From assembly GCA_950022655.1 (NCBI GenBank), contig OX465587.1, positions 28,089,716 through 28,153,715 of the forward strand: DNA of 64,000 nucleotides, written 5' to 3'. Positions within the stretch are counted from its first letter, which is position 1, and each line of letters begins with the position of its first letter. This DNA comes from Alentia gelatinosa. Its lineage: Eukaryota; Annelida; Polychaeta; Phyllodocida; Polynoidae. Below are positions 20,853 to 32,130 of this stretch, piece by piece. Made by a program: the position numbers and the translations under genes. Under the pieces are notes generated by a model, which was given only the letters and a program-made list of their open reading frames with translations, did not search any database and was not told where the DNA came from.

Positions 20853-21974
20853 ATGGCACCACCAACGACACGCGCTCAAGCGAGCGCCTCCACGACCACG
20901 GACCAGGCCTCGGAGTCAACCGTGAGGGAAAGCGATCAGGTGGAGTCCGCGTCTCAGGCCGGAAGCCTCCGGTCGGCCCGCCTCGTGGCCGTAGAGACCG
21001 GACTCTCGGACATGAGTAGGAAACTCGACGCTCTAATTCAGCTGCAGACCCAACGGTCGACGGGACAAGCATCGCCCCCTACGGTTCGCTCAGTCGCCGA
21101 AGTAAGGACTCGGGACTGGGCCGAGGATCAAGCCGGCCGCGCCATGCCTCCACCCCGCCAGCTACGAGACCGCTACGCAGGGGACCCGTATATACAACGT
21201 TAGCTCGACCGTGAGGCCATCCGCCACGACAAGACGGCTGGTAAGCTGCAGTCAGATATTCATGTTACCCGTTTAATCAGTAAACCGTACATGTTTGTGG
21301 ATAGGGAGGGGGTTTACACGTTGTCCCAGAAGCTGGAACTGAGGGGAACCCTGGGCCCCCTCGAGTACCTGAGTGCGTTTATTGGCTTGCTCGGGGATGA
21401 CCGTGCGGTCGACCCCGTGGACCGTGAGGCCATGTTCCGGCACTTACATCAAGTGTCAATCGACGCCCAGAGCCGGCCGTGGGCCGGAGTCAGGAGATGG
21501 TCTAACCACGTGTTCGACCAGATCGAGGCCGGGAGGCTGTCGTGGTGCGATTACTCGAGGATCCAGGAGGAGCGAGTCCGACTCGCGATGACGACTGGGA
21601 CCCTCACCAACGGCGCCGACACCGGGAAAGCCCGAGGACGGGAGTTGCCATGCCGGCAATTTAATTCGGAGAGGGGGTGCCGCCATAGGAGCGGTCACGA
21701 TGACGGGCCCGTGAGATGGCTGCACGTGTGCTCGTATTGCGACTCCGTGGGGAGACAATGCGGGCACTCGTTACACGCGTGCAACCGGAAACTCGGTTAT
21801 ACAATGGGCTATGAGAACGGTCAGGCTGCACCCACACCGGCACCCCGGCGAGCACCCCAGGCCGGACACGCACCCCAGGCCGGACACACGCCCCGGGCGG
21901 TCGACCCCAGAGCGGATGTGCTCCCCCAACACGGACACGGGGCAAAAAACGGCTACGGTGCGCCCCGCGAGTGA
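20853..21974 (+). pseudogene. Ngaro Gag-like ORF with one in-frame stop
   Basis: Start at ATG 20853 (MAPPTTRAQASASTTTDQAS), because codons further upstream fall in the terminal repeat. The frame is open to the stop at 21972-21974 apart from a TAG at 21201-21203 (YIQR-stop-LDRE), where the sister copy on the minus strand reads LQREIDRE, i.e. Glu to stop. Features: an acidic/polar N-terminus, a short helical stretch LSDMSRKLDALIQLQTQ, a conserved core LISKPYMFVDREGVYTLSQK, and a Cys/His cluster near the C-terminus (CRQFNSERGCRHRSGH, HVCSYCDSVGRQCGHSLHAC) that should bind zinc. Without readthrough this copy makes only the first ~116 residues. Confidence 0.85.
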
Positions 21975-24160
21975 GCGGAGCGCACCCCCACACAGTCACA
22001 ACACGTGCCTCCGCCCCCGGGCCCGGGGTCGTGGGGTGCAATCCACGTGATGTAACACCAGCGGGCCCTGTGATCTCCACCACCCCCAACAGGATTTCCG
22101 GTGACCGGACGTGGGCGGGGGTCGTAAAAGGAAGCGGCCCGGTGACCACTGCGGGCCCCCACCCCCTCACGTGGAGGGGGGACCACACGGGGGGTCCACG
22201 TGACCACAACACGAAGGCCGCCGGCCCACGTGGTCGGGCCCCGAACATAAACAACAACAACGAAGGGGGCGGGACCCGCCACGTGGAGGACAGGTTCACC
22301 GCGCGGCCACCGCCAACCCACCGCGGTAGCAGGAGTGTTAGTGTTACCGCGCCGACTGAGGATCCAACTAACACTCCGGATTTCGGCGGACTAAAGGAAG
22401 TCTGCCGGACCGGAATTCCGTCGCCCGGACTCCGGACGGACCCGGAGGCCTTCATGGAGCACAGGCGGGCCGAGTGGCCCCGCTTCACCGAGGCCGGCCC
22501 CCCGGCGCACGGTCACATCTACGAGGCGGTCCGGGCCTCGGGCCTGCCCAACGCCCTGTGCACAAAGATAACCCTGCCGACGGACCTCAAACTACGGGCG
22601 TGGGAGCACTACCTGACGGGAATGGAGGGCAAGGGGGAACTCCTCGGTTTCATAAGATACGGGTTCCCCCTCGGCTACCTCGGGCCGGCCAGCGACACTC
22701 GGGACGTCCCCAACCATCCGAGCGCCACCGGATTCCCGAAGCAAGTCGGGGATTTTATCAGAAAGGAGAGTGGATTCTCAAACCTGATGGGGCCGTTCAC
22801 GGAGGCTCCCTTCGAGCCGTGGTGCCACGTTTCGCCGTTGATGTCCCGGGAGAAGCGCGGGTCCGAGGCCCGCCGCGTCATAACGGATATGACCTTCCCC
22901 CGGGACCGTAGCGTCAACGCGTACGTGATGAAGAACGCGGTTTACGGAGAAGAGCGCGAGCACAGCCTCCCTACGGTCGACGGTTTCGTCACCCGCCTCG
23001 TGGCCTCGGGGCCAGGAAGCTACATGGCGACCATCGACATCTCGCGCGCCTATAAGAACTTTAGGTGCGACCCCCTCGACTGGCCTCTGCTGTGTTTCCT
23101 GTGGGACGGCGGGTATTATTGTGATACGGCCATGCCGTTCGGCGCCCGCGCGTCCTCGTATCACATGCAGTGTGTGGCCGAGGCCATCGTGGGGATACTC
23201 GCCGGTAAGGGTGTCGAGGCCGCCATGTATCTGGACGACCTCATCATACTGTCGCCCTCTCGGGAGAAAGCTGCCTCGGACTTTGCCATAGCCCGAGACC
23301 TGTTCGCCGAGCTCGGCCTCCCCGAGGCCCGGGAAAAGGCGCAGGCCCCTAGTCAGACCGTGCGCTGGCTGGGCATCGACATCAATGCCGCCGAGATGTC
23401 CCTCACCATCCCCCGGGACAAGTTGGAGGACGTGCGGGAGCACGTTGGGGCGGTCGCCAGGAAGCGGTCGCTGACGAAGCGACAGCTTCAATCCGTCCTC
23501 GGCAAAATCCTGCACGTCGCGAAATGCATCCGCCCGGCGAGGCCGTTCGTCAGCAAACTACTGGAGGCCCTACGGTCGATGGACGGGTTCTACATCAACG
23601 TAAGCTCGGACATGCGGCAGGACCTCCAGTGGTTCCTACAGTTTGCCGCCGGGTGGAATGGGCACGCCCTCATCCCTCGAGGGCCGGCGACAAAGTGCAT
23701 CACGGTCGACGCCTGCCTCTCGGGCGTGGGGGGCACAGACGGCCGTGCGGCCTACGCGTGCCAGGTTTGTCCCATCAATGACCCCGTGGACTGCATTTCT
23801 GAGCTCGAGGCCCTGAACACAATCTATGCTCTCCACACGTTCCTCGGGGACCGTGATCGTGGGACCAGGATCGAAGTCTTCTGTGACAACATGGGGACCG
23901 TCCAGGCACTCACGTCGGGGCGGGCACGCAACCGCGTTCTCGCCGAGTGTGCCCGACAGGCCTGGATGGTCCAGGCCAAGCTGCAAGTCGACCTGGTCTA
24001 CACACACGTCCCCGGGGTCCTCAACACGGTCGCCGACGCACTCAGTAGGGCCCACCTGTCCTCGAGGGATTTTAACAATGCTGCATGCCTGATGACATAT
24101 CATGATCTGTGGTCCGTGGTGCCTTGTAATCATGCTTCATTCGTGCCTGTGCTTCGCCTG
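21971..24160 (+). CDS. Ngaro reverse transcriptase - RNase H polyprotein
   Basis: The start overlaps the gag stop as GTGA (21971-21974). The same junction is conserved in the second Ngaro copy. A low-complexity linker runs to about residue 120. RT core follows: PWCHVSPLMSREKR, RRVITDMTFP, YMATIDISRAYKNF, DTAMPFGARASSYH, AAMYLDDLIIL (catalytic YLDD at about residue 420) and VRWLGIDIN. RNase H: TVDACLSGVGGTDG, ELEALNTIYA, CDNMGTVQAL, HVPGVLNTVADALSRA. No protease or integrase is present. The frame stays open to 24877, but beyond about 24160 it is the alternative frame over the recombinase and shows no domain. It copies the element RNA into circular cDNA. Confidence 0.9.
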
Positions 24161-25130
24161 TCCTGCAGATCCGGCGCTACGCTCTCTCCAACGGAAGGCA
24201 TCTGCGCGGCAGGCCGAGGCACGTGCCCCAGGCACGGTCGCGAACCAGAAGAGCGCCGTGTCCACCTACCTCGCCTTCTGCCGACGGACGAGGACCGACC
24301 CGCAGGCACCGTCCGTGAGTTTCATCACGGCCTTCCTCGAGTACCTCGCGGACCACGCCCCCTCGCCGGCGACCGTGGCCAACCAGCTCTCGCACGTGAG
24401 GACACACCTACGGCTCTCGGGCGGAGACGTTACGGCTACAGAGGACGTGAGGGTCAGGAGGGCCCTCGACGCCATGAGGAGGAACAAGGCCTACACACCA
24501 AACGTCAAGCCTCCGATCCCCATGGCCGCCCTCCAGGGGATCCTCGAGCTACTGTCGGACACGCCCCTCGACCTGACCCTACGGGCCGCGTTCCTCCTCC
24601 TGTACTACGCCGCACTGCGGCAGAGCGAGGTCGCCCCCCCTACGGCCAGGGCATTCGATCCGGTGCGACACCTCTCACGTGGGGACGTGGTCCTCACGGC
24701 AAATCACGTGGAGGTCCGCATCAAGGCCGCCAAGAACCTCCAGTGCGTGGGGGAGGAAAAACACGTGAGGCTCCAATCCTCCCCGGACCCGAGGTCGTGC
24801 CCGGTGACGGCCGTGAGGAATATGCTCGCCGCGGTCCCCACGCTGATACCGACGGATCCGTTCCTGCTCAACGCTGACAGGTCGCTAATAACGACGCGGT
24901 CGCTGTCAAAGGAGTGGGAGCGGCTCAACACCACAGCAGGCCACCCCCCTAAGAACTACACTCTACACAGCCTGAGAAAGGCCGCCGCCACTCAGGCCTT
25001 CCAGGCCGGGGTCGCTGAACTCTCCATTCAACGATACGGGGGGTGGCGTTCTAATGCACACAGGGGATACATTAGGGACTCCAACGCACACGAGGTGAAT
25101 GCGTCCCTCATACAGTCCCTCAACCAGTGA
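24102..25130 (+). CDS. Ngaro tyrosine recombinase
   Basis: 343 codons, intact. The N-terminal SAM-like core-binding part is ARAPGTVANQKSAVSTYLAF and HAPSPATVANQLSHVRTHLR. Catalytic part: Arg of YYAALRQSEV (about R173), HSLRKAAATQAF (H289, R292), GGWRSNAHRGYIRD (W then the nucleophilic Tyr, about Y323). This gives the R...HxxR...W...Y set of tyrosine recombinases. The start codon is uncertain: the gene overlaps the RT-RNase H frame and no clear independent start is visible, so expression by frameshift, reinitiation or splicing is possible. The enzyme joins the circular cDNA to the target without duplication. Confidence 0.9.
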   Translation: MICGPWCLVIMLHSCLCFACPADPALRSLQRKASARQAEARAPGTVANQKSAVSTYLAFCRRTRTDPQAPSVSFITAFLEYLADHAPSPATVANQLSHVRTHLRLSGGDVTATEDVRVRRALDAMRRNKAYTPNVKPPIPMAALQGILELLSDTPLDLTLRAAFLLLYYAALRQSEVAPPTARAFDPVRHLSRGDVVLTANHVEVRIKAAKNLQCVGEEKHVRLQSSPDPRSCPVTAVRNMLAAVPTLIPTDPFLLNADRSLITTRSLSKEWERLNTTAGHPPKNYTLHSLRKAAATQAFQAGVAELSIQRYGGWRSNAHRGYIRDSNAHEVNASLIQSLNQ

Positions 25131-25185
25131 CTCTCATCCCTCACAAACTTTTCTCCCTCCCACCTCGCCTCATTTTTATGGTCTT

Positions 25186-25474
25186 GGCGTTTTTTATACA
25201 TCATATTGTATAACCATTATACCTCATATTGTATAACCATACTATTTGTTATACAACCATATACATAATTGACATACCATTATACCTGTCAATTACAAAT
25301 ATGTATATTATACGTAATTGACCTCTTTATACCTCTGTCAATTACTTTATCTACCTTATGTCATATTCATATTTACATATTAATATTCATGTCGGTATAG
25401 GTATATAAAATTAAAATAAATTTTATTATTCCCAACTATCGACTCCTTCTTTGTGTTCAGGGATAGGGGTAATG
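25186..25474 (+). repeat. Ngaro repeat B1
   Basis: About 289 AT-rich bases starting GGCGTTTTTTATACATC and ending ATAGGGGTAATG, repeated as B2 512 bases downstream. It holds an AATAAATTTTATTATT signal, a likely poly(A) region. Confidence 0.85.
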
Positions 25475-25658
25475 GGTAACCCATGGCCGTTGGTCAGGGG
25501 TGGTCATTGCTCCCCCTGACACGCCCCCTCGCGCACCCTGCGCACTCCCCCCTGGTGTCGGTCACGTGAACCCCGCGGTCACGTGGCCCACCGCGTCTCT
25601 GACCTCCACCTCATTCTGCTCCTGTACTCCACTACGTTCACACGTATTTTCTTTTCCC
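25475..25658 (+). repeat. Ngaro repeat A2
   Basis: Second copy of the 184-bp A repeat, fused directly to the end of B1. The B1/A2 junction mirrors the circle junction expected in the cDNA. Confidence 0.88.
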
Positions 25659-25697
25659 ACCCACCCTCACCTCTCTTTCTTATCTCCTACTCCGTAG

Positions 25698-25986
25698 GGC
25701 GTTTTTTATACATCATATTGTATAACCATTATACCTCATATTGTATAACCATACTATTTGTTATACAACCATATACATAATTGACATACCATTATACCTG
25801 TCAATTACAAATATGTATATTATACGTAATTGACCTCTTTATACCTCTGTCAATTACTTTATCTACCTTATGTCATATTCATATTTACATATTAATATTC
25901 ATGTCGGTATAGGTATATAAAATTAAAATAAATTTTATTATTCCCAACTATCGACTCCTTCTTTGTGTTCAGGGATAGGGGTAATG
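25698..25986 (+). repeat. Ngaro repeat B2 (3' terminus)
   Basis: Identical by eye to B1. The element ends at GGGGTAAT, and the interrupted MITE resumes with GATGGGATATATG. Confidence 0.88.
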
Positions 25987-26035
25987 ATGGGATATATGTA
26001 CCCCTTACTCGTGTTAAATTGCATAGCTTAATTCC
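25987..26035. mobile_element. MITE, right end, beyond the Ngaro insertion
   Basis: GTACCCCTTACTCGTGTTAA then ATTGCATAGCT is the inverted partner of the MITE's left end at 20215-20255. Confidence 0.78.
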
Positions 26036-26733
26036 TATGGGAAGCACAGGAAATCTTCTATATACACGCAGTGAGGTTTGATAACACATCTGTATCTATA
26101 GCGAGACCCTGTGCTCGCTCATTGCACTATGCCGTAAACTATGCTAACAGTGAGAGTTGGTCCCACCTGAACAGCGAGACCACTGATGAAACGCGAATTT
26201 GGGCTTGACACTGTTGGTATCGCTGTTGCTGGCACTGTTGCAGTCCTACCTCTCGCTTTAACCCCCCTACTAGTGAAACGGCCTCCTGGTTATTCTCTCC
26301 AACTTCTGGCTCCACGCTGGAACGGGGAGTTTGACTGATCTTTAATGCTGAATTCCCATTCCTTTCATATAATTGGTTCATGCAATATAGTAATGATATA
26401 CTGACTTATATGCTTATAGGTAAACACATCTCCAAAAGTAACACCTAGAAGTGAAAGACTATCAAAAAGAACTTACCTGTATTTGAGTATGGCGTTGATA
26501 ATACAGGTGGATTTGTGATTTACCTGCTCTCCTTCTCTAGGTACACAGATATATTCACTGCTGCACTTAGCTCAGATGTATGACACATTTCTTCAGTGTC
26601 AGATTATATAGACCATGACTGCAATCTGTTAACGCTTTCCTTGACATCACTATATCATTCCCAGCCAGGGGTGAAGAATGATAAATGGCATCACATTACA
26701 TTTTGCAATTTAGGCACATAATTTGTGAAATAC
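26036..26733. other. Intergenic sequence without a supported gene
   Basis: Part of the stretch (26140-26290) resembles family 1 repeat remains (CTGTTGGTATCGCTGTTGCT, CCTACTAGTGAAACGG). An 80-aa antisense frame at 26139-26381 is discussed under the rejected items. Confidence 0.45.
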
Positions 26734-26737
26734 TTAA

Positions 26738-27800
26738 CCCTTTAACGGCCGCACGCCTCACCGGGGCGGGAAAGCAGCGGCAGCACCACCAGCGGCGTTT
26801 GGCTATACTAAAGGCAGGAAGACGTTACATAGTGAACGCGTGAACGGCAGGCGTGTTTTGCCGTGATCTGTCGGGCGTCTATATTTTGAAGGGGCTAGCG
26901 GTAGAATTTTGCCATTTTCTCCGCAAATTGATGATTTATGAATAAAAGATGACCATTACCATAAAGAGAAGACCTTAAGCTTTGTGTCTGTATGTATTTT
27001 GTCAATAAAAACAATTATTTTATATTAGAAAACGTGAATCCAATTTGACCCAAAATAAGCACCGCTGAAAAAAATAACCGTTCATGGCGTCCGCCTATCC
27101 CAGCCCTTACATACTACTGTAGCAGATTTGTTCGCATCAATATATATAGTCGTTAAAGTCGATAAAACCCCCATTGATATTCAAATATGAACCCTACCTA
27201 CACGATTCTAAAGTATTATGAAATAAAACGACTCCCAAGGTGATCTAAGCAATATTGAAAGTTTGAACTCGCGCACATAGCAAAACCGTTGGTGGGGGCG
27301 GGAGTGTCAGTGTAAACATGGATGGCTAAGCAGATTCCTCTACGCAATGGACGCTGTGTAAAATCATTTCTCCTCGTCAAATAGCGGATTAACAACAGAA
27401 ATGGAACCCAGCACGTTCATTATAAGGCTTGTGCCTACAAAAGGATATAAATATTATGGCGGAAAAACCATCGAAAGTGTGGTTAATACTGTCATAACTT
27501 TGGATCTGAGGCTGGGAGTATAGGTGTCAAGTCCAGTGACAGCGCCATGTCTGCTAAGCTGTCTGCTACAAGTTGATGTGACAACCCACAGAATTACCAT
27601 TTATATCATCCTATGGCGTCAACAGTGTAAACTGAGACCAGCATTATGTTCATCTGATCAGCAGCTATACGAAGGTGTCAGACTTGACACGGTGGAATTA
27701 ACCTAGCGCTTTGCAACTAATATCGGCAAAGCCTCTATAGAGTCCTGTCTAGATTATAAGGTTGAGTCTATGGGAATCCGTGTCACTGCTCGAACAGTAG
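26738..27800. other. Left arm of the piggyBac element, unique sequence
   Basis: Begins with a GC-rich subterminal stretch (GGCCGCACGCCTCACCGGGG, later GTGAACGGCAGGCGTG) that shares the AACGGCAGG word with the right-end repeats. It then becomes AT-rich. No gene recognised. Confidence 0.5.
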
Positions 27801-27820
27801 GGTTGTCAAGTTATAATACG

Positions 27821-28945
27821 AAATCAGCTCGCACCGGGTTTAAACTTTAGATTCATGATTAATCATACATATATTCTTATTCTACACACTCTAAGGTTTG
27901 TTTCTATCTAAATAATGTCCAGGTTTGACGAGTTCAGATTTAATATTTCAAATTTAAACTTGGGTATTACGCAGTCGGCTTGCTGGTTCAGTCGAATTTC
28001 ATACGATGATCACAAAATCAGCTCAGATAGGGTTTAAACAATATAATTAACCACAGGGAAGTGTTTTTTCACATTCTATAGACTTCAAGGTTTATTCCAG
28101 TATGTATTTTATCATATTTAGACGAGAAGGGACCAAGATATTAGAATATTAAGATGCGAGTTACGCACGTTGAATTCTGGCCTAGCTCGATCGGCCATTG
28201 CTCATACTGTGTAGTCTGGGTGGTCGAGCTGTCATTAGAAATCAGCTCGCACCGGGTTTAAACTTTAGATTCATGATTAATCATATGTATATTGTTATTC
28301 TACACACTCTAAGCTACCTTTCTATGTAAATAATGTCCAGGTTTGACGAGTTCAGATTTAATATTTCAAATTTAAACTTGGGTATTACGCAGTCGGCTTG
28401 CTGGTTCAGTCGAATTTCATACGATGATCACAAAATCAGCTCAGATAGGGTTTTAACATTAGAATTAACCACAGGGAAGTGTATTTTCACATTCTATAGA
28501 CTTCAAGGTTTATTCCAGTATGTATTTTATCATAGTTAGACGAGAAGGGACCAAGATATTAGAATATTAAGATGCGAGTTACGCACGTTGAATTCTGGCC
28601 TAGCTCGATCGGCCATTGCTCATACTGTGTAGTCTGGGTGGTCGAGCTGTCATTAGAAATCAGCTCGCACCGGGTTTAAACTTTAGATTCATGATTAATC
28701 ATACGTATATTCTTATTCTACACACTCTAAGCTACCTTTCTATGTAAATAATGTCCAGGTTTGACGAGTTCAGATTTAATATTTCAAATTTAAACTTGGG
28801 TATTACGCAGTCGGCTTGCTGGTTCAGTCGAATTTCATACGATGATCACAAAATCAGCTCAGATAGGGTTTAAACAATATAATTAACCACAGGGAAGTGT
28901 ATTTTCACATTCTATGGACTCTAAGGTTTGTTCCAGTATGTATTT
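27821..28945 (+). repeat. Tandem array, 418-bp unit, about 2.7 copies
   Basis: The word AAATCAGCTCGCACCGGGTT recurs at 27821, 28239 and 28657, spacing exactly 418 each time, with near-identical sequence between. Within a unit the two halves resemble each other (GGGTTTAAAC... and AGGGTTTAAACAAT..., each followed by a CTCTAAGG/CTTCAAGG block and an AATGTCCAGG- or GTATTTTATC-type end). I read the unit as a dimer of about 209-bp monomers. Confidence 0.9.
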
Positions 28946-30900
28946 TTTGGTTATCTGGCCACTGGCGAATTAGAAATTGATTATATTGTTTGGTCAACGC
29001 GCAGACTATATCAGACCGTCTGTCCATAGCTTACTGTGTGGAGGGGGCTGCCGAGTGGGCACGGATTGAATCATAAATCATCTCGCCCAGAGTTTATCAT
29101 GGGAATTAATGTAATTCTGTTTATACATTGATCATCTACACACTCTAAGCTACAATCCTATGTAAATATTGTCGAGATTAGTCCAGGTTAGAATTAATAA
29201 TCAAACAAAGAAAGTCGGCATTACGCAGTTTTGTGGTTTGGCTAACTAAATCATATATTTCGGGGTTTAAATCTTAGATAAATGAATTTTCGTATATTCT
29301 AACGTAAACTACACACTCTCAGCTTCATGATGATATAATATTGTCCATTTTGGTCGATTCGAGACCAAGTAATCGAAGTATTAAGATGCACCATACGCAC
29401 TCTCTATACTTTACTATAGGTTCAGTATGGGAGTGTGGATCTGGGCCAGACACGATTCAGAAATTCATTTATTATAAGGATTTAACTTAAATTCTATTAC
29501 TGGAGACATTAATATTCGTAAACTACAGATTCCCAGCTTTCTCCTGATATATACTTTGTGTATTTCGGACAATGTGGGATTTAGTTATCGAATTTAGAAG
29601 ATTAAAAGCTTTACTATAGGCTTGGTAGGGGATTCAGGCGCTGGTCGAGATACGGTTTAGAAAATCTTTTATTACGAGGATTTAACTTGAAATATATCAA
29701 TGGAGACATTAATATACATAAACTACGGGTTCTTAGCTTTCTCCTGATATATAATTTGTGTATTTCAGACAAGGTGGGAATTAGTTATCGAATTTAGAAA
29801 ATTAAAAGTACTCTGTCAATAAATTGGCCTATTTCGCCACAGCTGGGTTCTAAGACATCTCTTTCAAAATGATTTCTTTGAGGCTTTTAACCTTGAATCT
29901 ATGAACGGGGACTTGGATTAGCATAACCTACACTGTCTGAGGTTTGTTTATATGAAATATCATTCAATTTGAACCAGGGGATGATTTAGAATTTAATTAA
30001 CGAAAACGGTCATCTAAGCTGAGCCTTTACTATGGGTGCGGTAGGGATGTTAGGCGCTGGGCAAGACACGATTTAGAAAATCATTTATTTTCATGATTTA
30101 ACTTGAAATATATGATTGGAGACATTAATATTCGTAAAATTAGAGATTCTGGGCTTTCTTTCGATATATATAATGTGCAATTCGGACATGGTGGGACTTA
30201 GATATCGATTTGTGAAAATCACATTCGAGCAGTGACTATTTTGGCTTATTTCGCCATAGCTGGGTTATAAGACATCTTTTTCAAAATGATTTCTTTTAGG
30301 CTTTCAGCATTGAATCTATGAATGGGGACTTATATCAGGGTAAACTACACTGTCTGAGGTTAGGTTATATGAAATATCATTGACTTTGAACTAGCGAAGA
30401 ATTTAGAATCGATTTAACAGAAAAGGTATTCTATCATAGGCTTTACTATAGGAGCGGTACAGTAGTAGGGCTCAGGTCAGGACATGATTTTCAAAATCTT
30501 TTTTTTAATAGGTTTTAACTTGCAATATATGATTGGAGACATCAATATTCGTAAATAAGATACTCTCAGCTTTCATTTGATATATATCTCGACCATTTCG
30601 GAGAAGTTGGGACTTAGATATTGATTTTTGAAAATTAGATTCGAGCAGTGACTATATTGGCTTATTTCGCCATTGATTATACTATGGACTCGCCTACGGA
30701 TTCTAATGGAGTTTGATCATTACAAGGCTACATGTGGTTATTTCCCACACTCTGAGGATGATCTACATATATTTTATGTCCAGGCTAATATATTGAATTC
30801 GGAAAATTCGACTCGTGCCTAATCAGCATTGACATCTCCAGGAGGAATTAACTTTTAAATCGATTGCTGGACAATGATCGACTATATCTACATACGAATA
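28946..30900 (+). repeat. Diverged satellite monomers, about 205-bp spacing
   Basis: The word family TTTAACTT(G/A)AAAT...GGAGACATTAATAT...CTTTC(T/A)...GATATAT recurs at about 29481, 29682, 30090 and 30516, alternating with a GAATCTATGAA(C/T)GGGGACTT type at about 29890 and 30305. This is an older, degraded extension of the 418-bp array. No coding frames. Confidence 0.75.
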
Positions 30901-31079
30901 CTTCTGGAAGTGAGAAAAGAAGACAAGGTAGGTTAAGTAAGATTTATGATATATTTTAATAATGTGATATATTTGTTTCAGATATATTATTCAGCAAGAT
31001 ATATTATTCAGCAGGTTGACAAGGCTTTATACATTTCCAGGTGCAGCAGTGGTCATCGTATTCACAATATGTACATAGA

Positions 31080-32130
31080 TTAGTGTTGGCTATACACAGA
31101 TAGGCATGTTTTATTTCAGATTCAACAAGATATAAATATATTCAGTGTCTGTCTGGCACTCGACGTGGTCGGACCTACAGGCTTTTTCTCCGATATAATA
31201 ATCAATTTAACCACTTCTGGTCGATATATTTTCACAAAATGTACATGTGGAGAACCTTGAAGGTCTATAGATAGTCCAGGATTACTTTGTTTCAGGTTGA
31301 TACAGTAGATTAGATATAAATACCATATCGTTTGTGTCCATAGACTTCACAGTTGAATCATAGAATAGCATTACGTGCTAGTTTACATAGGCAGGAAAGG
31401 TTCTGGCTCATATAAATTTATCGATTAGCGACTAAAAATCGATTCACACTAACAGTTGAATCATAGAATAGCATTACGTGCTAAATTACATAGGCAGGAA
31501 TGTTTCAGGTTGATATTTGAATTTATCGGTGTCTGTCTGGCACTTGACATGGTCGGACCTGGGGGCTTTATCACCGATATAATAATCAATCTAACCACTT
31601 CTGGTCGATATATTTTCACAAAATGTACATGTAGAGAACCTTGATGATACATAGATTGCTCAGGATTACTTTGTTTCAGATTGATAATGTGGATTAGATA
31701 GAAAACCAAAATATCGTTTGTGGTCGTACACTTCTCAGTTGAATCATAGAATAGCATTACATGCTAGATCACATAGGCAGGAAGCTTTCATTTTAATATA
31801 AATAGATTCAGAATCTGAAAAGGAAGAGACATATGAGGCTGGGGGTTCAATAGTCGGCAGAATGATATATATATATATATAATAGGATTACTTTGTTTCA
31901 GATTGATAACGTGTATTAGATACAAAACCAAAATATCGTTCGTGGTCGTACACTTCTCAGTTGAATCATAGAATAGCATTACGTGCTAGATAACATAGGC
32001 AGGAATGTTTCAGGTTGATATTCATACACTTCTGTTGTAAATATGTCGATGGAACGAGTAGGACACTATGTTAAGCGAGTTTTCTTGGTCCATAGCGAAT
32101 TTATGAACTTTGTTTCAGATTGATAACGTG
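31080..32130 (+). repeat. Second tandem-repeat block with TAGGCAGGAA and GATATATTTTCACAAAATG words
   Basis: TTGAATCATAGAATAGCATT recurs at about 31354, 31451, 31736 and 31960. TGTCTGTCTGGCACT...GGTCGGACCT recurs at about 31146 and 31530. Related words (CATAGGCAGGAATCGT, TTGGCTATACACAGATAGGC) also occur right of the transposase at 34845-35000, so the transposase gene is embedded in the array. Confidence 0.75.

Larger units (their letters stand above)
20558..25986 (+). mobile_element. Ngaro-type YR retrotransposon, near complete, split direct repeats
   Basis: Layout A1 (20558-20741), gag, RT-RNase H, tyrosine recombinase, B1 (25186-25474), A2 (25475-25658), short spacer, B2 (25698-25986). This A1...B1A2B2 arrangement is the split-direct-repeat plan of Ngaro/PAT elements, as opposed to the inverted repeats of DIRS1. 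No DAM-type methyltransferase frame is seen, which favours Ngaro. A1/A2 and B1/B2 appear identical by eye, so the insertion is young. It sits in a MITE with no target-site duplication, as expected for recombinase-mediated integration. Confidence 0.9.

Noticed and set aside
21661..22488. 275-aa antisense frame over Ngaro gag/RT
   Set aside because: GC-rich shadow frame; the plus strand carries the recognisable proteins.
20558..25986. Classification as DIRS1 with inverted terminal repeats, or with a DAM methyltransferase
   Set aside because: Termini are direct and split (A1, B1-A2-B2), and no methyltransferase frame is present; Ngaro fits better.
26139..26381. 80-aa minus-strand frame, Ser/Glu/Asn-rich start (NQLYERNGNSALKISQ)
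   Set aside because: It looks faintly like the NBD1-TMD2 linker of ABCC proteins, but no acceptor or donor fits, and the second half is repeat sequence (CTACTAGTGAAAC, CAACAGTGCCAGC words).
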